From NCBI GenBank assembly GCA_963724495.1, contig CAVRUZ010000006.1, forward strand, positions 1 to 64,000: 64,000 bases of DNA. Reading direction: 5' to 3'. The notes below the pieces were generated by a model. That model did no database searches, had not been told where the DNA came from, and saw only the letters and a list, made by a program, of their open reading frames with translations. A program made the position numbers and the translations under genes. Positions 9,945 to 19,158 of the stretch are shown piece after piece. The stretch comes from CAVRUZ01 sp963724495. GTDB lineage: Bacteria; Actinomycetota; Actinomycetes; Propionibacteriales; DAIQRJ01. Each line of letters starts with the position of its first letter. The first letter of the stretch is position 1.

Positions 9945-11727
9945 CTCGCCACCGCCCGGCGCCGCTGCTTCTGCTGCGCCCCAAGCGACGCCTGCGCGAT
10001 GCGAGCGGCCGACCTCGCCGCTGCGGTCTGCACGGTGAGCTTCGTAGCCGCCGCGGAGGAGACGCCCAATGCATCGAGGGCGACGTGAAACCTCGCGAGG
10101 TCGGTGGCGAGGAGGGCGTCCACTGCGGTGATGAGGTCGTCTCGGGCCTGAGCAGAGAGGGTGCGGACCGCCTGGTCCCCGAACACCGCTTCGAGCAGAC
10201 GCTGGGCCACGAGCGAGGTCCCGCCAGCGATGCCGATCTCGGCTCCGGTCAGTCCAGCGGTCTGGGCAAAGACCACGATCATCAGTGCAGCACCCACACC
10301 GTTGACGCCAAAGCTCATCACGCGAGCCCGCGTGCGCCGGTCCGTTCCCTGCGACCGGACGAGCTCCAGCACTCCACGCTGCCAGTCCCGGATGAGCCGC
10401 CTGGTGGGCTCGACCAGGTCGGGTCGGGCCGTGAGCGAGGCATCCCGCGCGAGCACGGCGCGTCCGCCGGGCTGGGCCTGCCATGAGCGGCGGACCGCGT
10501 CGGCGGCCTTCTCGACCTCGGCCAGGATCAGTGTCTCCAGGCTCGACTCGACCGCTTCGGCCACCACCTCGGCATCACGCGGCTTCCCCGTGACGGCGGC
10601 CGCCACGCGGTCACGCAGGCGACCAACGCTGGACTCCAGGTTGCGCAGCAACTCACCCGTGCCTACGAACTCCTGCCAGCGGGCGAGCACCTCGCCACGC
10701 AGCAACGACCCCTGGCCGCTGCCTTCGTGAACGGCAGCCACGGCCGCGGCATAGGCCGCGTCGGCGTCGGCGCGAAGAGACTTGACCGCGGACACCTGGC
10801 GACTGGCAGCTGTGGCGACAGCCCCGGCATCGGCGAGCAGCGCGGCCACCGCGCCGGCGAGGGTCTGCCGGATGACCCGTTCCCGTGCCTGCGCATCGCC
10901 GGCGAGTGTCGCCAGCCATGCCTGTCAGCTGGGCTGCCGCACCGGCCGGGAGCATCTTGTCCGGGCCCAGGACCTGTTCGGTGATCGTGAACAGGGGCGC
11001 GTCGGCGAGGCCCTCGGCCACCATCATGCGGGCGAGATCACCCCGCACCTCGTCGACGGCCTCATCGGAAACCCGGTCGAGCACCACGGCGACGGCTGCC
11101 GACCTGCTGGCCGCCTGCCGCAGGTAGCCCCACGGCACAGCGTCGGCATACCGGGCAGCAGACGTGACGAAGACCCACATGTCCGCAGCCGAGAGCAGCC
11201 GGTCGGCCAGTTCGCGGTTGGCCTCGACCACCGAATCGATGTCCGGCGCGTCCAGGAGGCCAAGCCCCGGCGGCAGTCCCGGTGCCGTCACCAACCTCAG
11301 GCTGGGTCCGCCGGACTCACCGTCGGCGCCAGTGACGCGAGCCAAGCCGGGGAGCACCTTGTCGGTGGCGCCGAACCACTCGGCGTCGTCGGGGTGGTGC
11401 ACGAGGACCGGAAACCGAGTCGTGGGGCGGAGCACCCCGGTTCGGGACACGACCTGGCCGACGAGCGCGTTGGCGAGCGTCGACTTGCCCGCGCCGGTGG
11501 ATCCGCCGATGACCGCCAGCACCGGAGCGTCGAGACGGGCGAGCCGCGGAAGGAGGTAGTCGTCGAGCTGGGCGAGAGCATGGCGTGCGGGCCGATTCCG
11601 CTTCAGCCGCGCCAGTTGTGGGGAGCGGCAGGCGGATGTCGAGAAGCCCGGCCCGCACCGCCGTCAGCGCCGCGGCCAGGTCGGGTCGCGCCGCCTTGAT
11701 CGTCAGCGGGTCAGTGCGCTTGGCCAC
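9941..11727 (-). pseudogene. Dynamin-like GTPase A, two frameshifts
   Basis: From GTG 11727, preceded by GGGCGGAG, the frame reads VAKRTDPLTIKAARPDLAAA. It changes near 11580 to continue HALAQLDDYLLPRLARLDAP and then a P-loop (VIGGSTGAGKSTLANALVG) with GLLDAPDIDS as switch II. A second shift near 10916 leads to the helical stalk and a membrane segment (ALMIVVFAQTAGLTGAEIGI). Reconstructed length is about 595. It forms a translationally coupled pair with GTPase B, as tandem dynamin-like proteins often do in actinobacteria. Such pairs remodel membranes or act in vesicle/cytokinesis functions (family knowledge; role here unproven). Confidence 0.7.
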
Positions 11728-11899
11728 TGGACTCCGCCCTTCGATCGTCTGCAGGCCATCATCGCCCGACAGGTCACACCTGCCGGGTGCTGGGAGAGCG
11801 TATCGCCGCGCGGACGGCAAACTCGCCGAATCGGTCACGCCACGACCCTCCGCGGTCACTAAGATCTGCCCGACCCGCCGAGCAGTAACTGCGGGTGTT

Positions 11900-11973
11900 G
11901 CCTCCGTAGCTCAGATGGATAGAGCAAGGGCCTTCTAATCCCTCGGTCGCAGGTTCGAGTCCTGCCGGAGGCA
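11900..11973 (+). tRNA. tRNA-Arg (anticodon TCT)
   Basis: The acceptor stem GCCTCCG pairs with CGGAGGC; the D arm is GCTC...GAGC and the T arm GCAGG-TTCGAGT-CCTGC. Anticodon loop CTTCTAA gives anticodon TCT reading AGA. The anticodon stem AGGGC/TCCCT has a C-T mismatch at its loop-proximal pair, which is unusual. CCA is not fully encoded (ACCC follows). Confidence 0.9.
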
Positions 11974-12147
11974 CCCATCCTGCCGGAACCAATCGGCGAG
12001 GTCCCGGGCATTCGCCCATTGACACCCAACCATCACATACGGGACATCGTGCGCCTTTCCGCACGTTGCTTCCCGGGACCATGGACGTGGTCCGCCCAGG
12101 AGGTCCGCGCATGGTGGTGAACGCTGGGGGACGGCTAAGGGCGACTC

Positions 12148-13066
12148 GTGCCCGCGGTTGGTGTCGGCCTGCTGCTGGGCGCGGTGGTTCTCGGCTCGGT
12201 GTGGCTCCAGCCGACATCGGCGGCGCCACAGAAGGACGTGACGATCTGCCACCGGACTAACGCGGTGAGCGCTCCCTATGCCCAGATGACCGTCGACGCG
12301 AACTCGATCCTCAGGGAGCACGGGCCACGGGTCCCACACCGGACCCGTCTACCCCAGTCCGGGTTGGGGAGACATCATTCCTCCGTTCGACTACTCGACT
12401 GCCAAGACAGCGGTTGCTCACTACCCCGGGCTGAACTGGGGCATCAAGGGCATCGCCATCTGGGAAGCCGCGTGCGACGTCCAGCACATCATCCCGCCGG
12501 AGCCGACCGCGTCCCCCTCGCCGCCCGAGACACCAACACCACCCGCGACCGAGACACCAACACCCGACACCGACACCACCACCCAGCACCACCCGCCGCA
12601 GAGACACCGACGTCGACCCGCAGAGACCCCACACCACCACCGACAGCGACTCCGACAGAGACACCCACACCACCTCGTGTCAGCCCGAAACCAGATCGTC
12701 CCCGGTGCGATACCGCTCCCGCCCGGGGCGACCACGCGGCCGGCACGCCCGGCGTCGTCAGCGCTCCCCCCGCCCCTGGTCTCGCCCGGTCCCGGTGTCG
12801 AGATCATGCCGGTGTTGATGGCGGTGGCCATCGTCCCCGGTCCGCACGTGGTCTACCTGGGGCTGTTGAGCGTTGACCAGCGGAAGCGCCTGAAGGCGGA
12901 GCTGGATGCCCTAGGCTGGATTCCCAAGGGTGCGCCCGCGGCCGGGCTTCGGCGGGGCGAGCACGAGTCAGGGCGTCAGTCCTGGCTGGGTGATAGCCGG
13001 GTGTTCCGCTTCCTCGTGATCACAGTCCTCGCAAGCATCGGGTACTGGCGCCGACGCAGGTCGTGA
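12148..13066 (+). pseudogene. Secreted Pro/Thr-rich surface protein, frameshifted
   Basis: GTG 12148 opens a signal peptide (VGVGLLLGAVVLGSVWLQ, PTSAA) followed by KDVTICHRTNAVSAPYAQMT, a Cys-His motif seen at the N-terminus of secreted actinobacterial surface proteins. The frame shifts near 12325 and continues as GWGDIIPPFDYSTAKTAV and NWGIKGIAIWEAACDVQHII. A long Pro/Glu/Thr stalk (about 12505-12670) follows. Near 12780-12795 an extra base would restore a PGLARSGVEI-type sorting motif before a hydrophobic helix (IMPVLMAVAIV). With a sortase immediately downstream, this is probably the sortase substrate. At least three frameshifts are present, so it is broken as sequenced or error-ridden. 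Confidence 0.5.
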
Positions 13067-13074
13067 GGCCGGCT

Positions 13075-13717
13075 ATGCGGAGTAAGCCGCTTCTGGGAGC
13101 CCTGGCCGTAGCGTGCATGGTCGCCGCGTCGGGTTGATTCGCGATGGCGGGGCGACCGGCAGGTGATCGTCACCTGGTCCCGTCTGGCGGCTCCGAGCCT
13201 TCGCCAGGCAACGCCGACGCGTCGACCAGCGATCGGTACGACCCACCGAAGAGGTTGTCCAGGGCTGCGCGGACCAGCCCACCGGTGCGGGTGTCGATAC
13301 CGGCGATCGGGCTGTCCGCCTCAGTTGTGCCCGTCGGTCTCGACAGCGCGGGACACATGAAGATGCCTGATCCTCGGTGGCCGGCTGGTATGGGCCGCGA
13401 AGCGCCACCAGTGTGCCCGGACCCGACGTCATTGCCGGGCACGTCGACACCTACCAACGGGCCAGCGGTCTTCTACCCACTCAAGGGCGTGCGACTCGGT
13501 GAGAAGGTGCTGGTGAGGCGAGCCGACGGCTCGACGGTCAACGTTCACCATTGGGAGGATCACGGTCGTCTCCAAGACCGACTTCCCCTCGCAGGCGGTT
13601 TTCGCCCGCACAGAACGAGCCACCATCCGGCTCATAACCTGTGGCGGTGCCTTCGACACCCACACGAGGAGTTATGTCGACTCGCTGATCGTCTGGGGCA
13701 ACGCGACGCAGTCCTAA
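13075..13717 (+). pseudogene. Class E/F-like sortase, in-frame stop plus frameshifts
   Basis: ATG 13075 starts a signal/anchor peptide (MRSKPLLGALAVACMVAASG) interrupted by an in-frame TGA at 13135. The same frame continues with PVRVSIPAIGLSASVVPVGL. The catalytic-His block lies in a second frame (AGWYGPRSATSVPG, PDVIAGHVDTY), then GPAVFYPLKGVRLGEKVLVR returns to the first, and a third frame carries ITVVSKTDFPSQAVFA, the catalytic Cys block ATIRLITCGGAFD and RSYVDSLIVW. All sortase parts (His in GHVDTY, Cys in LITCGG, Arg in TRSY) are thus present in order over about 210 residues. It would anchor the neighbouring surface protein to peptidoglycan. The number of shifts makes this region suspect for sequencing errors. 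Confidence 0.65.
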
Positions 13718-13756
13718 CCTGTCCCCGGCAGCAGTCGAGCCGGGCGCACATGTCGA

Positions 13757-13786
13757 GGGGCCCGCATCGCAACTGATGCGGGCCCC
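13757..13786. terminator. Bidirectional terminator between sortase and ABC operon
   Basis: Perfect 12-bp stem GGGGCCCGCATC / GATGCGGGCCCC with a 6-nt loop lies between two convergent genes. Confidence 0.8.
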
Positions 13787-13811
13787 CTTCACGGCAGTGC
13801 GGCGTGCTCGA

Positions 13812-15629
13812 TCAGACCGGCGTGAGCGATCCCTCGTACATGCCGATGATCACGAAGCTGTCCCCGTAGGGGGAGTTCAACAGGATCGGGTCGTCGTCGG
13901 CTGGGAAGCCCTTGACCCTTGCCCCGCCATCCAGAGCCGGGTTGTTCCCGTAGCGCTCCCACAGCGGGATGATCGGGAGCAACTCGTTGAACGCCTTGGC
14001 CAGTTGGGTGAGCGTCGGCTTGTTCGCCTCCGGGTCGAGCCCCTCGGCCGACTTCAGGGTCAACGCGGCAAGGTCGACCTCCTCGCCCGAGGCGAGCTTC
14101 TGCTTCACCGGGAACTGCATGCTGCCCTTGGTGGGCGGCTGCGGGTTGAGCCCGATGAAGTTCTGGTAGAAGGAGAAGTACGGGTGGGGAACCGCTGCGC
14201 CCCAGCCCTGAATACAGATGTCGAACTTGCCGGCGGAGTAGTCCGGCGTGAGCTGAGTCGAGACCACACCTCGCTTGGCCATCGTGATGCCCTGCGCGCT
14301 CAACTGGTCGGCTGCGTTGCTGGCGGCGGGGTTCCAGTCGGCGAAGTCCGTCGGGTACTTGATGTCGTACTTCGCGGCCTTGCCGTCCGCGGTCTGCCAG
14401 GTGTCGCCGCTCTTCTTCCAGCCCGCCTGGGTCAACAGGTCGGCGGCCTTTTCGACATCCTTGGTGTACTGCGTCAGCGAATCCGGATCCTCAATCCAGT
14501 CCTCGATGAAGTTGTCGGAGATGCCCGACATGTACTTGCAGGCCAGGGCGGATTCGCCCAGGGAGATCTTCGCGTTGGCCTCGTAGTCGATCATCATGGC
14601 AATGGCCTGCCGGACGCGCACATCGTTGAACTCGGGGTGCAATTCGTAGTTGAAGACGAGCGCCGGCCCTGAGTACACGGGTGGCTTGAGGATCCGGAAG
14701 CCGTTCTGGGTGAACGTCTGCACGCTCGCCACCGGGAAGCCGTGGGTGGCGTAGTCGACGTCCTTGGCCATCACCAGCGGCGTGACATCCGGCGTCTCGC
14801 CGTTGTAGACGGTCATCGTGTCGAACGCGAGGTCGCCCGCCTTGTAGCCCTTGTCGTTCTTCTTCAGCTTGAGTTGCTGCTGGGTGATGCTCGCGGTGTC
14901 CCACGTGAACGGTCCGGAGACCACCGGGTCCTTGGGACGGAACTTCTGGAAGTCCGTGACCGCCTTCTGGCCCGCGCCATCGTCGAGACTTGCCTTGGCC
15001 TTGCGCAGTTCGGTGGCCTTGTCCATGTACGTCCCGTACACGCTGTAGGGCAGCGGGTAGGTCTTCAGGATGTAGCGCTCGAGCACGGTCGTCGGCTTGG
15101 ACATCGTGTAGACGACCGTCTGGTCGTCGGGTCCCTCGACGTCGCCGAGGAAGTTCCACGAGGGATCCTGTCCCTGCCACCGGAGGTTTGCCGTGCCGAC
15201 CAGGTCCTTGGACGTGATCGGTGCGCCATCGCTCCAGGTGATGTCACTACGCAGCTTGACCGTCAGGGTGTTGGCGTCGGCGTCCACCTCGTGCGACTCG
15301 GCGAGCAGGTAGAGCCAGGTCTTGTCCGACCACTTGTACATGCCGAGCGTGGGGTAGATCAGGTCGAGGTAGATCCCGAGCCCGATCCCGTCTGTCACAC
15401 CAGGGCCCAGGTTGAAATGACCCTTCGGCGGCACCGTGTACGGGTAAGCGCCGTGGAAGTCGCCGCCACCACCGTCACCGCCTTGGGGAGTGTCGTCGGC
15501 TTGATCACTGGGGGCGCATCCGGCGAGCGCGGCCGCGCCGACAGCGCTTCCGACCCCGAGCAGCTGGAGCACGTGCCGCCGGGAAAGCTCGGTGGACTGA
15601 CCCAGCGGGGTCTTGCGCGTGGAGGTCAT
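13812..15629 (-). CDS. ABC transporter solute-binding lipoprotein, family 5 (oligopeptide/opine type)
   Basis: 605 residues. The N-terminus has a twin-arginine-like signal (ELSRRHVLQLLGVGSAVGAA) ending in the lipobox LAGC near residue 38, so it is exported folded and lipid-anchored. The body has the SBP_bac_5 layout, with KLRSDITWSDGAPITSKDLV near 127-146 and VRQAIAMMIDYEANAKISLG near 340-360. These proteins bind peptides, opines or oligosaccharides; the ligand cannot be read from sequence. It is the last gene of a leftward operon with two permeases, two ATPases and a small membrane protein, and sits 187 bp from the latter, so it may also have its own promoter. Confidence 0.9.
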   Translation of the reverse strand: MTSTRKTPLGQSTELSRRHVLQLLGVGSAVGAAALAGCAPSDQADDTPQGGDGGGGDFHGAYPYTVPPKGHFNLGPGVTDGIGLGIYLDLIYPTLGMYKWSDKTWLYLLAESHEVDADANTLTVKLRSDITWSDGAPITSKDLVGTANLRWQGQDPSWNFLGDVEGPDDQTVVYTMSKPTTVLERYILKTYPLPYSVYGTYMDKATELRKAKASLDDGAGQKAVTDFQKFRPKDPVVSGPFTWDTASITQQQLKLKKNDKGYKAGDLAFDTMTVYNGETPDVTPLVMAKDVDYATHGFPVASVQTFTQNGFRILKPPVYSGPALVFNYELHPEFNDVRVRQAIAMMIDYEANAKISLGESALACKYMSGISDNFIEDWIEDPDSLTQYTKDVEKAADLLTQAGWKKSGDTWQTADGKAAKYDIKYPTDFADWNPAASNAADQLSAQGITMAKRGVVSTQLTPDYSAGKFDICIQGWGAAVPHPYFSFYQNFIGLNPQPPTKGSMQFPVKQKLASGEEVDLAALTLKSAEGLDPEANKPTLTQLAKAFNELLPIIPLWERYGNNPALDGGARVKGFPADDDPILLNSPYGDSFVIIGMYEGSLTPV

Positions 15630-15816
15630 TCGTATTCCCTTCGCATCATGGGGCCCGCCGCGGAAATGCGGTCAGCCACCCGAACTGATTGTGCTGCTAC
15701 GTCGATCCATGGGGCGGTATTGACGCGAAATCGTGACCCGAAGTTGTCTGATGCGTAGCCTTTCGCGCACATTCGGGCACCTCCCCCGGGGGAGTGAGCA
15801 CATCGGAGGATGAGAG

Positions 15817-16050
15817 TCACCCTCGCCCGCGGCGTGCCCGCGGTTCCCGGCCGACGGACCTTTCTTCGTGATACTTGACGAAAGCCACGCACGCCACCCC
15901 TGCCAGCAGCATGAACGCCCCCATACCTAGCGTGAGCAGCGTCACCGCGAACTCCGCAGTTCCACGATCGAGCACGAAGATCAGCACCAGGCTGGGCACG
16001 AGGAGAAAGGAGCCCCAGCCGATGGCGAACCGGCCCAGTGCCTGCCACAT
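15817..16050 (-). CDS. Small two-helix membrane protein in the ABC operon
   Basis: ATG 16050 overlaps the stop of the upstream ATPase (TGATG), so translation is coupled. The 77-residue product has two membrane helices (FAIGWGSFLLVPSLVLIFVL and VTLLTLGMGAFMLLAGVACV) and a highly basic tail (KYHEERSVGREPRARRGRG). It is not a standard component of oligopeptide importers and I do not recognise the family. It may assist membrane assembly of the importer or be a hitch-hiker. Confidence 0.65.
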   Translation of the reverse strand: MWQALGRFAIGWGSFLLVPSLVLIFVLDRGTAEFAVTLLTLGMGAFMLLAGVACVAFVKYHEERSVGREPRARRGRG

Positions 16051-17096
16051 CAGCCCTTCGCCATCGCAGCGATGCCGGCCTCCCGTACCACGACATGACA
16101 CGACGCCGACTGCCGATCGGTGATCGGCGTGAGTTCCGGGACCTCCACGTCACACAGACCTTCCTCAAAACGGTGGCAACGCGGGTGGAAGGTGCATCCC
16201 GACGGCAACGCGAGCAGGCTTGGAATGTCCATGCTGCGAAGAGAAGAACTCCCCTTGGCCAACGTGAGGTCAGGATCCGGTTCGGGGATCGCCTCGATCA
16301 ATGCCTTGGTGTACGGGTGTTGCGGCTTGTTGATGACATCCGGGGTGGGCCCGAACTCGACGATGCGGCCGAGGTACATCACGGCAGTCTTGCCGTCCCA
16401 ACCGAAATACTTCGCGATCGCGAGGTCATGGGTGATGAAGAGAAAGCCCACACCGAGGTCGTCGCGCAGCCGACCGAGCATTGCCAGCATGCTGATGCGG
16501 ATCGAGACGTCCAGCATCGAGGTCGACTCGTCGGCAATGATGATCTTGGGACTGAGCGTCAGCGCCCGAGCAACCGCGGCACGCTGCCGCTGGCCGCCCG
16601 ACATCTGGTGCGGGAACTTCCCGAGGAAGTTGTGCGCCGGCGTGAGGTCGACCCGCTCCAGCAGATCCGCCGCCCTCCGCGCGGCGTCACGGCGGTTGTC
16701 CGCCACTCCGTGCTTGAGCATCGGGGACGTCAACATGCGTTCGACCGAACGGATCGGGTTCAGCGACGAGTACGGGTCCTGGTGGATGTACTGCACACTC
16801 CGCCGGTACAGGCTGTACTCCGCCTTTGACATCGAACCGATGTCCTTACCGGCGAAGTTCACCTTGCCCCTGCTGGGCCTGCGCAGCCCGGCTGCCATGC
16901 GTGCCGCGGTGGTCTTGCCCGAGCCGCTTTCACCCACCAGGCACAAGACCTCACCCGGATTGATGGCGAGCGAGATGTTGTCGACTGCCTTGATCTGACC
17001 GGCCTTGGTATCGAACAGCTGACTGACGTGCTCGAGCGTCATCAGCGGTGCACTTGCGGTTCCGCTGCCCGACGCCGCCTGCTCGATGGTGGTCAC
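16050..17096 (-). CDS. Oligopeptide-type ABC importer ATPase (OppF/DppF family)
   Basis: 348 residues. Walker A GESGSGKTT near 54-62, Q-loop in YIHQDPYSSLNP, signature MSGGQRQRAAVARAL, Walker B IIIADESTSMLD, switch His in FITHDL, and the C-terminal oligopeptide-transporter zinc-cluster-like region CTFHPRCHRFEEGLCD. The signature begins with M rather than L. It overlaps the preceding ATPase by 4 bp (ATGA) and the next gene by 1 bp. It acts on the inner face of the membrane as one half of the ATPase heterodimer. Confidence 0.92.
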   Translation of the reverse strand: MTTIEQAASGSGTASAPLMTLEHVSQLFDTKAGQIKAVDNISLAINPGEVLCLVGESGSGKTTAARMAAGLRRPSRGKVNFAGKDIGSMSKAEYSLYRRSVQYIHQDPYSSLNPIRSVERMLTSPMLKHGVADNRRDAARRAADLLERVDLTPAHNFLGKFPHQMSGGQRQRAAVARALTLSPKIIIADESTSMLDVSIRISMLAMLGRLRDDLGVGFLFITHDLAIAKYFGWDGKTAVMYLGRIVEFGPTPDVINKPQHPYTKALIEAIPEPDPDLTLAKGSSSLRSMDIPSLLALPSGCTFHPRCHRFEEGLCDVEVPELTPITDRQSASCHVVVREAGIAAMAKG

Positions 17097-18238
17097 GTCG
17101 CTCCGTCCGCTTCGCTGTCAACAGCACCTGGCTTCAGCGCATCGATTCCGAGCACCTTGGCGAGGTCGGCCACCGAGGCCCGGCCGGTGCGGTCGAGGTG
17201 AACCTCGTCGTAGTGATAACAGGCGACCTCGTGTCCGACGTCGGAGCCCTCACCGTGGGCCACCGGCTCGAGTGGGGGCTCGACGACGATGCAGTCGTTT
17301 CGAGCGAACCGGCAGCGTGGGTGGAACGAGCACCCGTTCGGCAAGGCCGCGAGACTCGGGGGGCCACCCGGGATGGACTCCATCGTCGGCAGGTCCCCGA
17401 TGATCGGCGGGACCGCGTTGATCAGTGCGAGCGAGTAGGGATGGCGGGGTCGGTAGAACAGGTCGCGCACGCTCCCCTGCTCGATGATCCTGCCCGCGTA
17501 CATGGTCGAGACCCGGTCGGCGAGCTCCGCCGCCAACGCGAGGTCGTGACTGATGAAGATCATCGCGAACTTCAACCGTTCGCGCACGTCGTGCAGGACG
17601 TCGACGATCGAGCGCTGGGTGAGAATGTCCAACGCCGTGGTGGGTTCGTCGAGAACCAGCACCTGCGGGTCGAGCAGGAGGCTCATCGCGATCAGCACCC
17701 GCTGGCGCATCCCGCCGGAGAGCTCGTGCGGGTAGGAGTCCATCACCCGCTTGGGCTCGAGGCGGACCAGGCGGAGCAGCTCCGACGCCTTGTCGTTGAT
17801 CTCGGCCTTGCTGTATCGACCGTGCGCCTTGAGCGTGTCCTCCATGTGCGTGCGGATGCGCGTGACCGGGTTGAAGGCGTTCATCGCACCCTGGAACACC
17901 ATCGCCGCCTCGTTCCAGCGGAACCGGCGCAGATCCTGACCTTCGAGCTGGAGCACGTCGACCGTGGAGCCGTCCTGGCTCCGGAACAGCACCTCGCCGC
18001 GCGCCGAGCCCAGTTTGGGCAGCAGGCGCAGCAGGCCGAGCCCGAGCGTGGTCTTCCCGCACCCGCTCTCGCCTACCAGGGCCATGCTCTCGCCGGGGTA
18101 CAGGTCGAGATCGACACCCCGCACTGCCTGGACGGACTGCTTGGGGCCGGTCCGGTACTCGACCACCAGATCACGGATCGACAACAGCGGCTCGACATCA
18201 GAGCGCCGAGGCGACGTGGCAGGAGCTGTGGTTGTCAT
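17093..18238 (-). CDS. Oligopeptide-type ABC importer ATPase (OppD/DppD family)
   Basis: 381 residues from ATG 18238, 4 bp after the permease stop. Walker A GESGCGKTT, signature LSGGMRQRVLIAMSL, Walker B VLVLDEPTTALD, switch His in FISHDL and C-terminal CSFHPRCRFARNDC, all typical of the D subunit. The open frame extends upstream to 18439, but that part lies inside the permease gene and is not conserved in composition. It partners the ATPase at 16050-17096. Confidence 0.92.
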   Translation of the reverse strand: MTTTAPATSPRRSDVEPLLSIRDLVVEYRTGPKQSVQAVRGVDLDLYPGESMALVGESGCGKTTLGLGLLRLLPKLGSARGEVLFRSQDGSTVDVLQLEGQDLRRFRWNEAAMVFQGAMNAFNPVTRIRTHMEDTLKAHGRYSKAEINDKASELLRLVRLEPKRVMDSYPHELSGGMRQRVLIAMSLLLDPQVLVLDEPTTALDILTQRSIVDVLHDVRERLKFAMIFISHDLALAAELADRVSTMYAGRIIEQGSVRDLFYRPRHPYSLALINAVPPIIGDLPTMESIPGGPPSLAALPNGCSFHPRCRFARNDCIVVEPPLEPVAHGEGSDVGHEVACYHYDEVHLDRTGRASVADLAKVLGIDALKPGAVDSEADGAT

Positions 18239-18242
18239 CGGC

Positions 18243-19148
18243 TCACCGGTCCCGCAGCCTTGGGTTGAGGATCTCCTCGAGCGACCGGGTGAGGAGCACG
18301 AGGCCCAACAGCAGTGCCATGATCGCGATCGTCGGGCAGAGCACCAGCGGCAGGGCGTTGGTGTTGAAGTACGCACCAGTGAAGTACGCCCGGTTGAGCA
18401 TGATGCCCCAGTTGGAGTCGGTGATCGGGGCCAGCCCAAGGAGATAGAGACCGACGACGCCGTAGATCGCGAACCGGACGCTGATCATGAAGTTCATCAG
18501 GATGAAGCTCGCCATGTTGGGCAGGATCTCGGCGACCACCACCCGTGCGGTGCCCATGTCGAGCAGCCGTGACGCCTCGACGAACTCCCGCTCCTTGAGC
18601 GAGAGCACCTGCGACCGCACGGTGCGGGTGAGCACCGGCCAGCCCAGGATTCCCACCAGTCCGCCGAGCAGCAACGGCGAATCCAGCTTCACCATCGCAC
18701 CGATCACCGTCAGCAAGACGATGCCCGGAATCGTCAGGACGATGTCGGCCAGTGTGACGACCACGGAGTCGAAGGCCCCGCCGAGGTAGGCGGCCAGAGA
18801 CCCGAGGATCAGGGCGATCGTGGTGGACAAGGCGGCAGCGAAGAATCCGATGAGGATGAGGTCCCGGCCGCCCTGGAGCATCTGGACCAGGATGTCCTTG
18901 CCCTCGTTGTCGGTGCCGAGAATGTGCCCGGGCGATCCGAAAGGCATGAAGATCGAGTCCGGGTCTGCCACCAACTCCGAAGTGAAGAACGGCCCGATGA
19001 GGGATGCCAACACGATCACCGAGACGAGGACCAGTCCGACCAAGCCTGACGGACTGCGCCGGATCGCGGTCCAGAACGAGCTCAGCCGGCCGGAGCCCGA
19101 CGAGCCGATCGTGGTCGAGGTATCTGCAGCCGTTACCGGTTGGGCCAC
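18243..19148 (-). CDS. Oligopeptide-type ABC importer permease (OppC/DppC family)
   Basis: The GTG at 19148 is chosen because it has an excellent ribosome binding site (GAGGAGG) 6 nt upstream and starts 10 bp after the previous stop; it gives 301 residues. There are six membrane helices, beginning with GLVGLVLVSVIVLASLIGPF, and the coupling EAA loop REFVEASRLLDMGTARVVVA followed by EILPN. GTDNEGKDIL is the standard OppC motif. It forms the pore with the frameshifted permease upstream. Confidence 0.9.
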   Translation of the reverse strand: MAQPVTAADTSTTIGSSGSGRLSSFWTAIRRSPSGLVGLVLVSVIVLASLIGPFFTSELVADPDSIFMPFGSPGHILGTDNEGKDILVQMLQGGRDLILIGFFAAALSTTIALILGSLAAYLGGAFDSVVVTLADIVLTIPGIVLLTVIGAMVKLDSPLLLGGLVGILGWPVLTRTVRSQVLSLKEREFVEASRLLDMGTARVVVAEILPNMASFILMNFMISVRFAIYGVVGLYLLGLAPITDSNWGIMLNRAYFTGAYFNTNALPLVLCPTIAIMALLLGLVLLTRSLEEILNPRLRDR

Positions 19149-19158
19149 GTCTGCCTCC

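Noticed and set aside
12505..12670. CRISPR-like appearance of repeated GAGACACCAACACC units
   Set aside because: Units are coding repeats of a Pro/Thr stalk with variable length and no spacers or cas genes.
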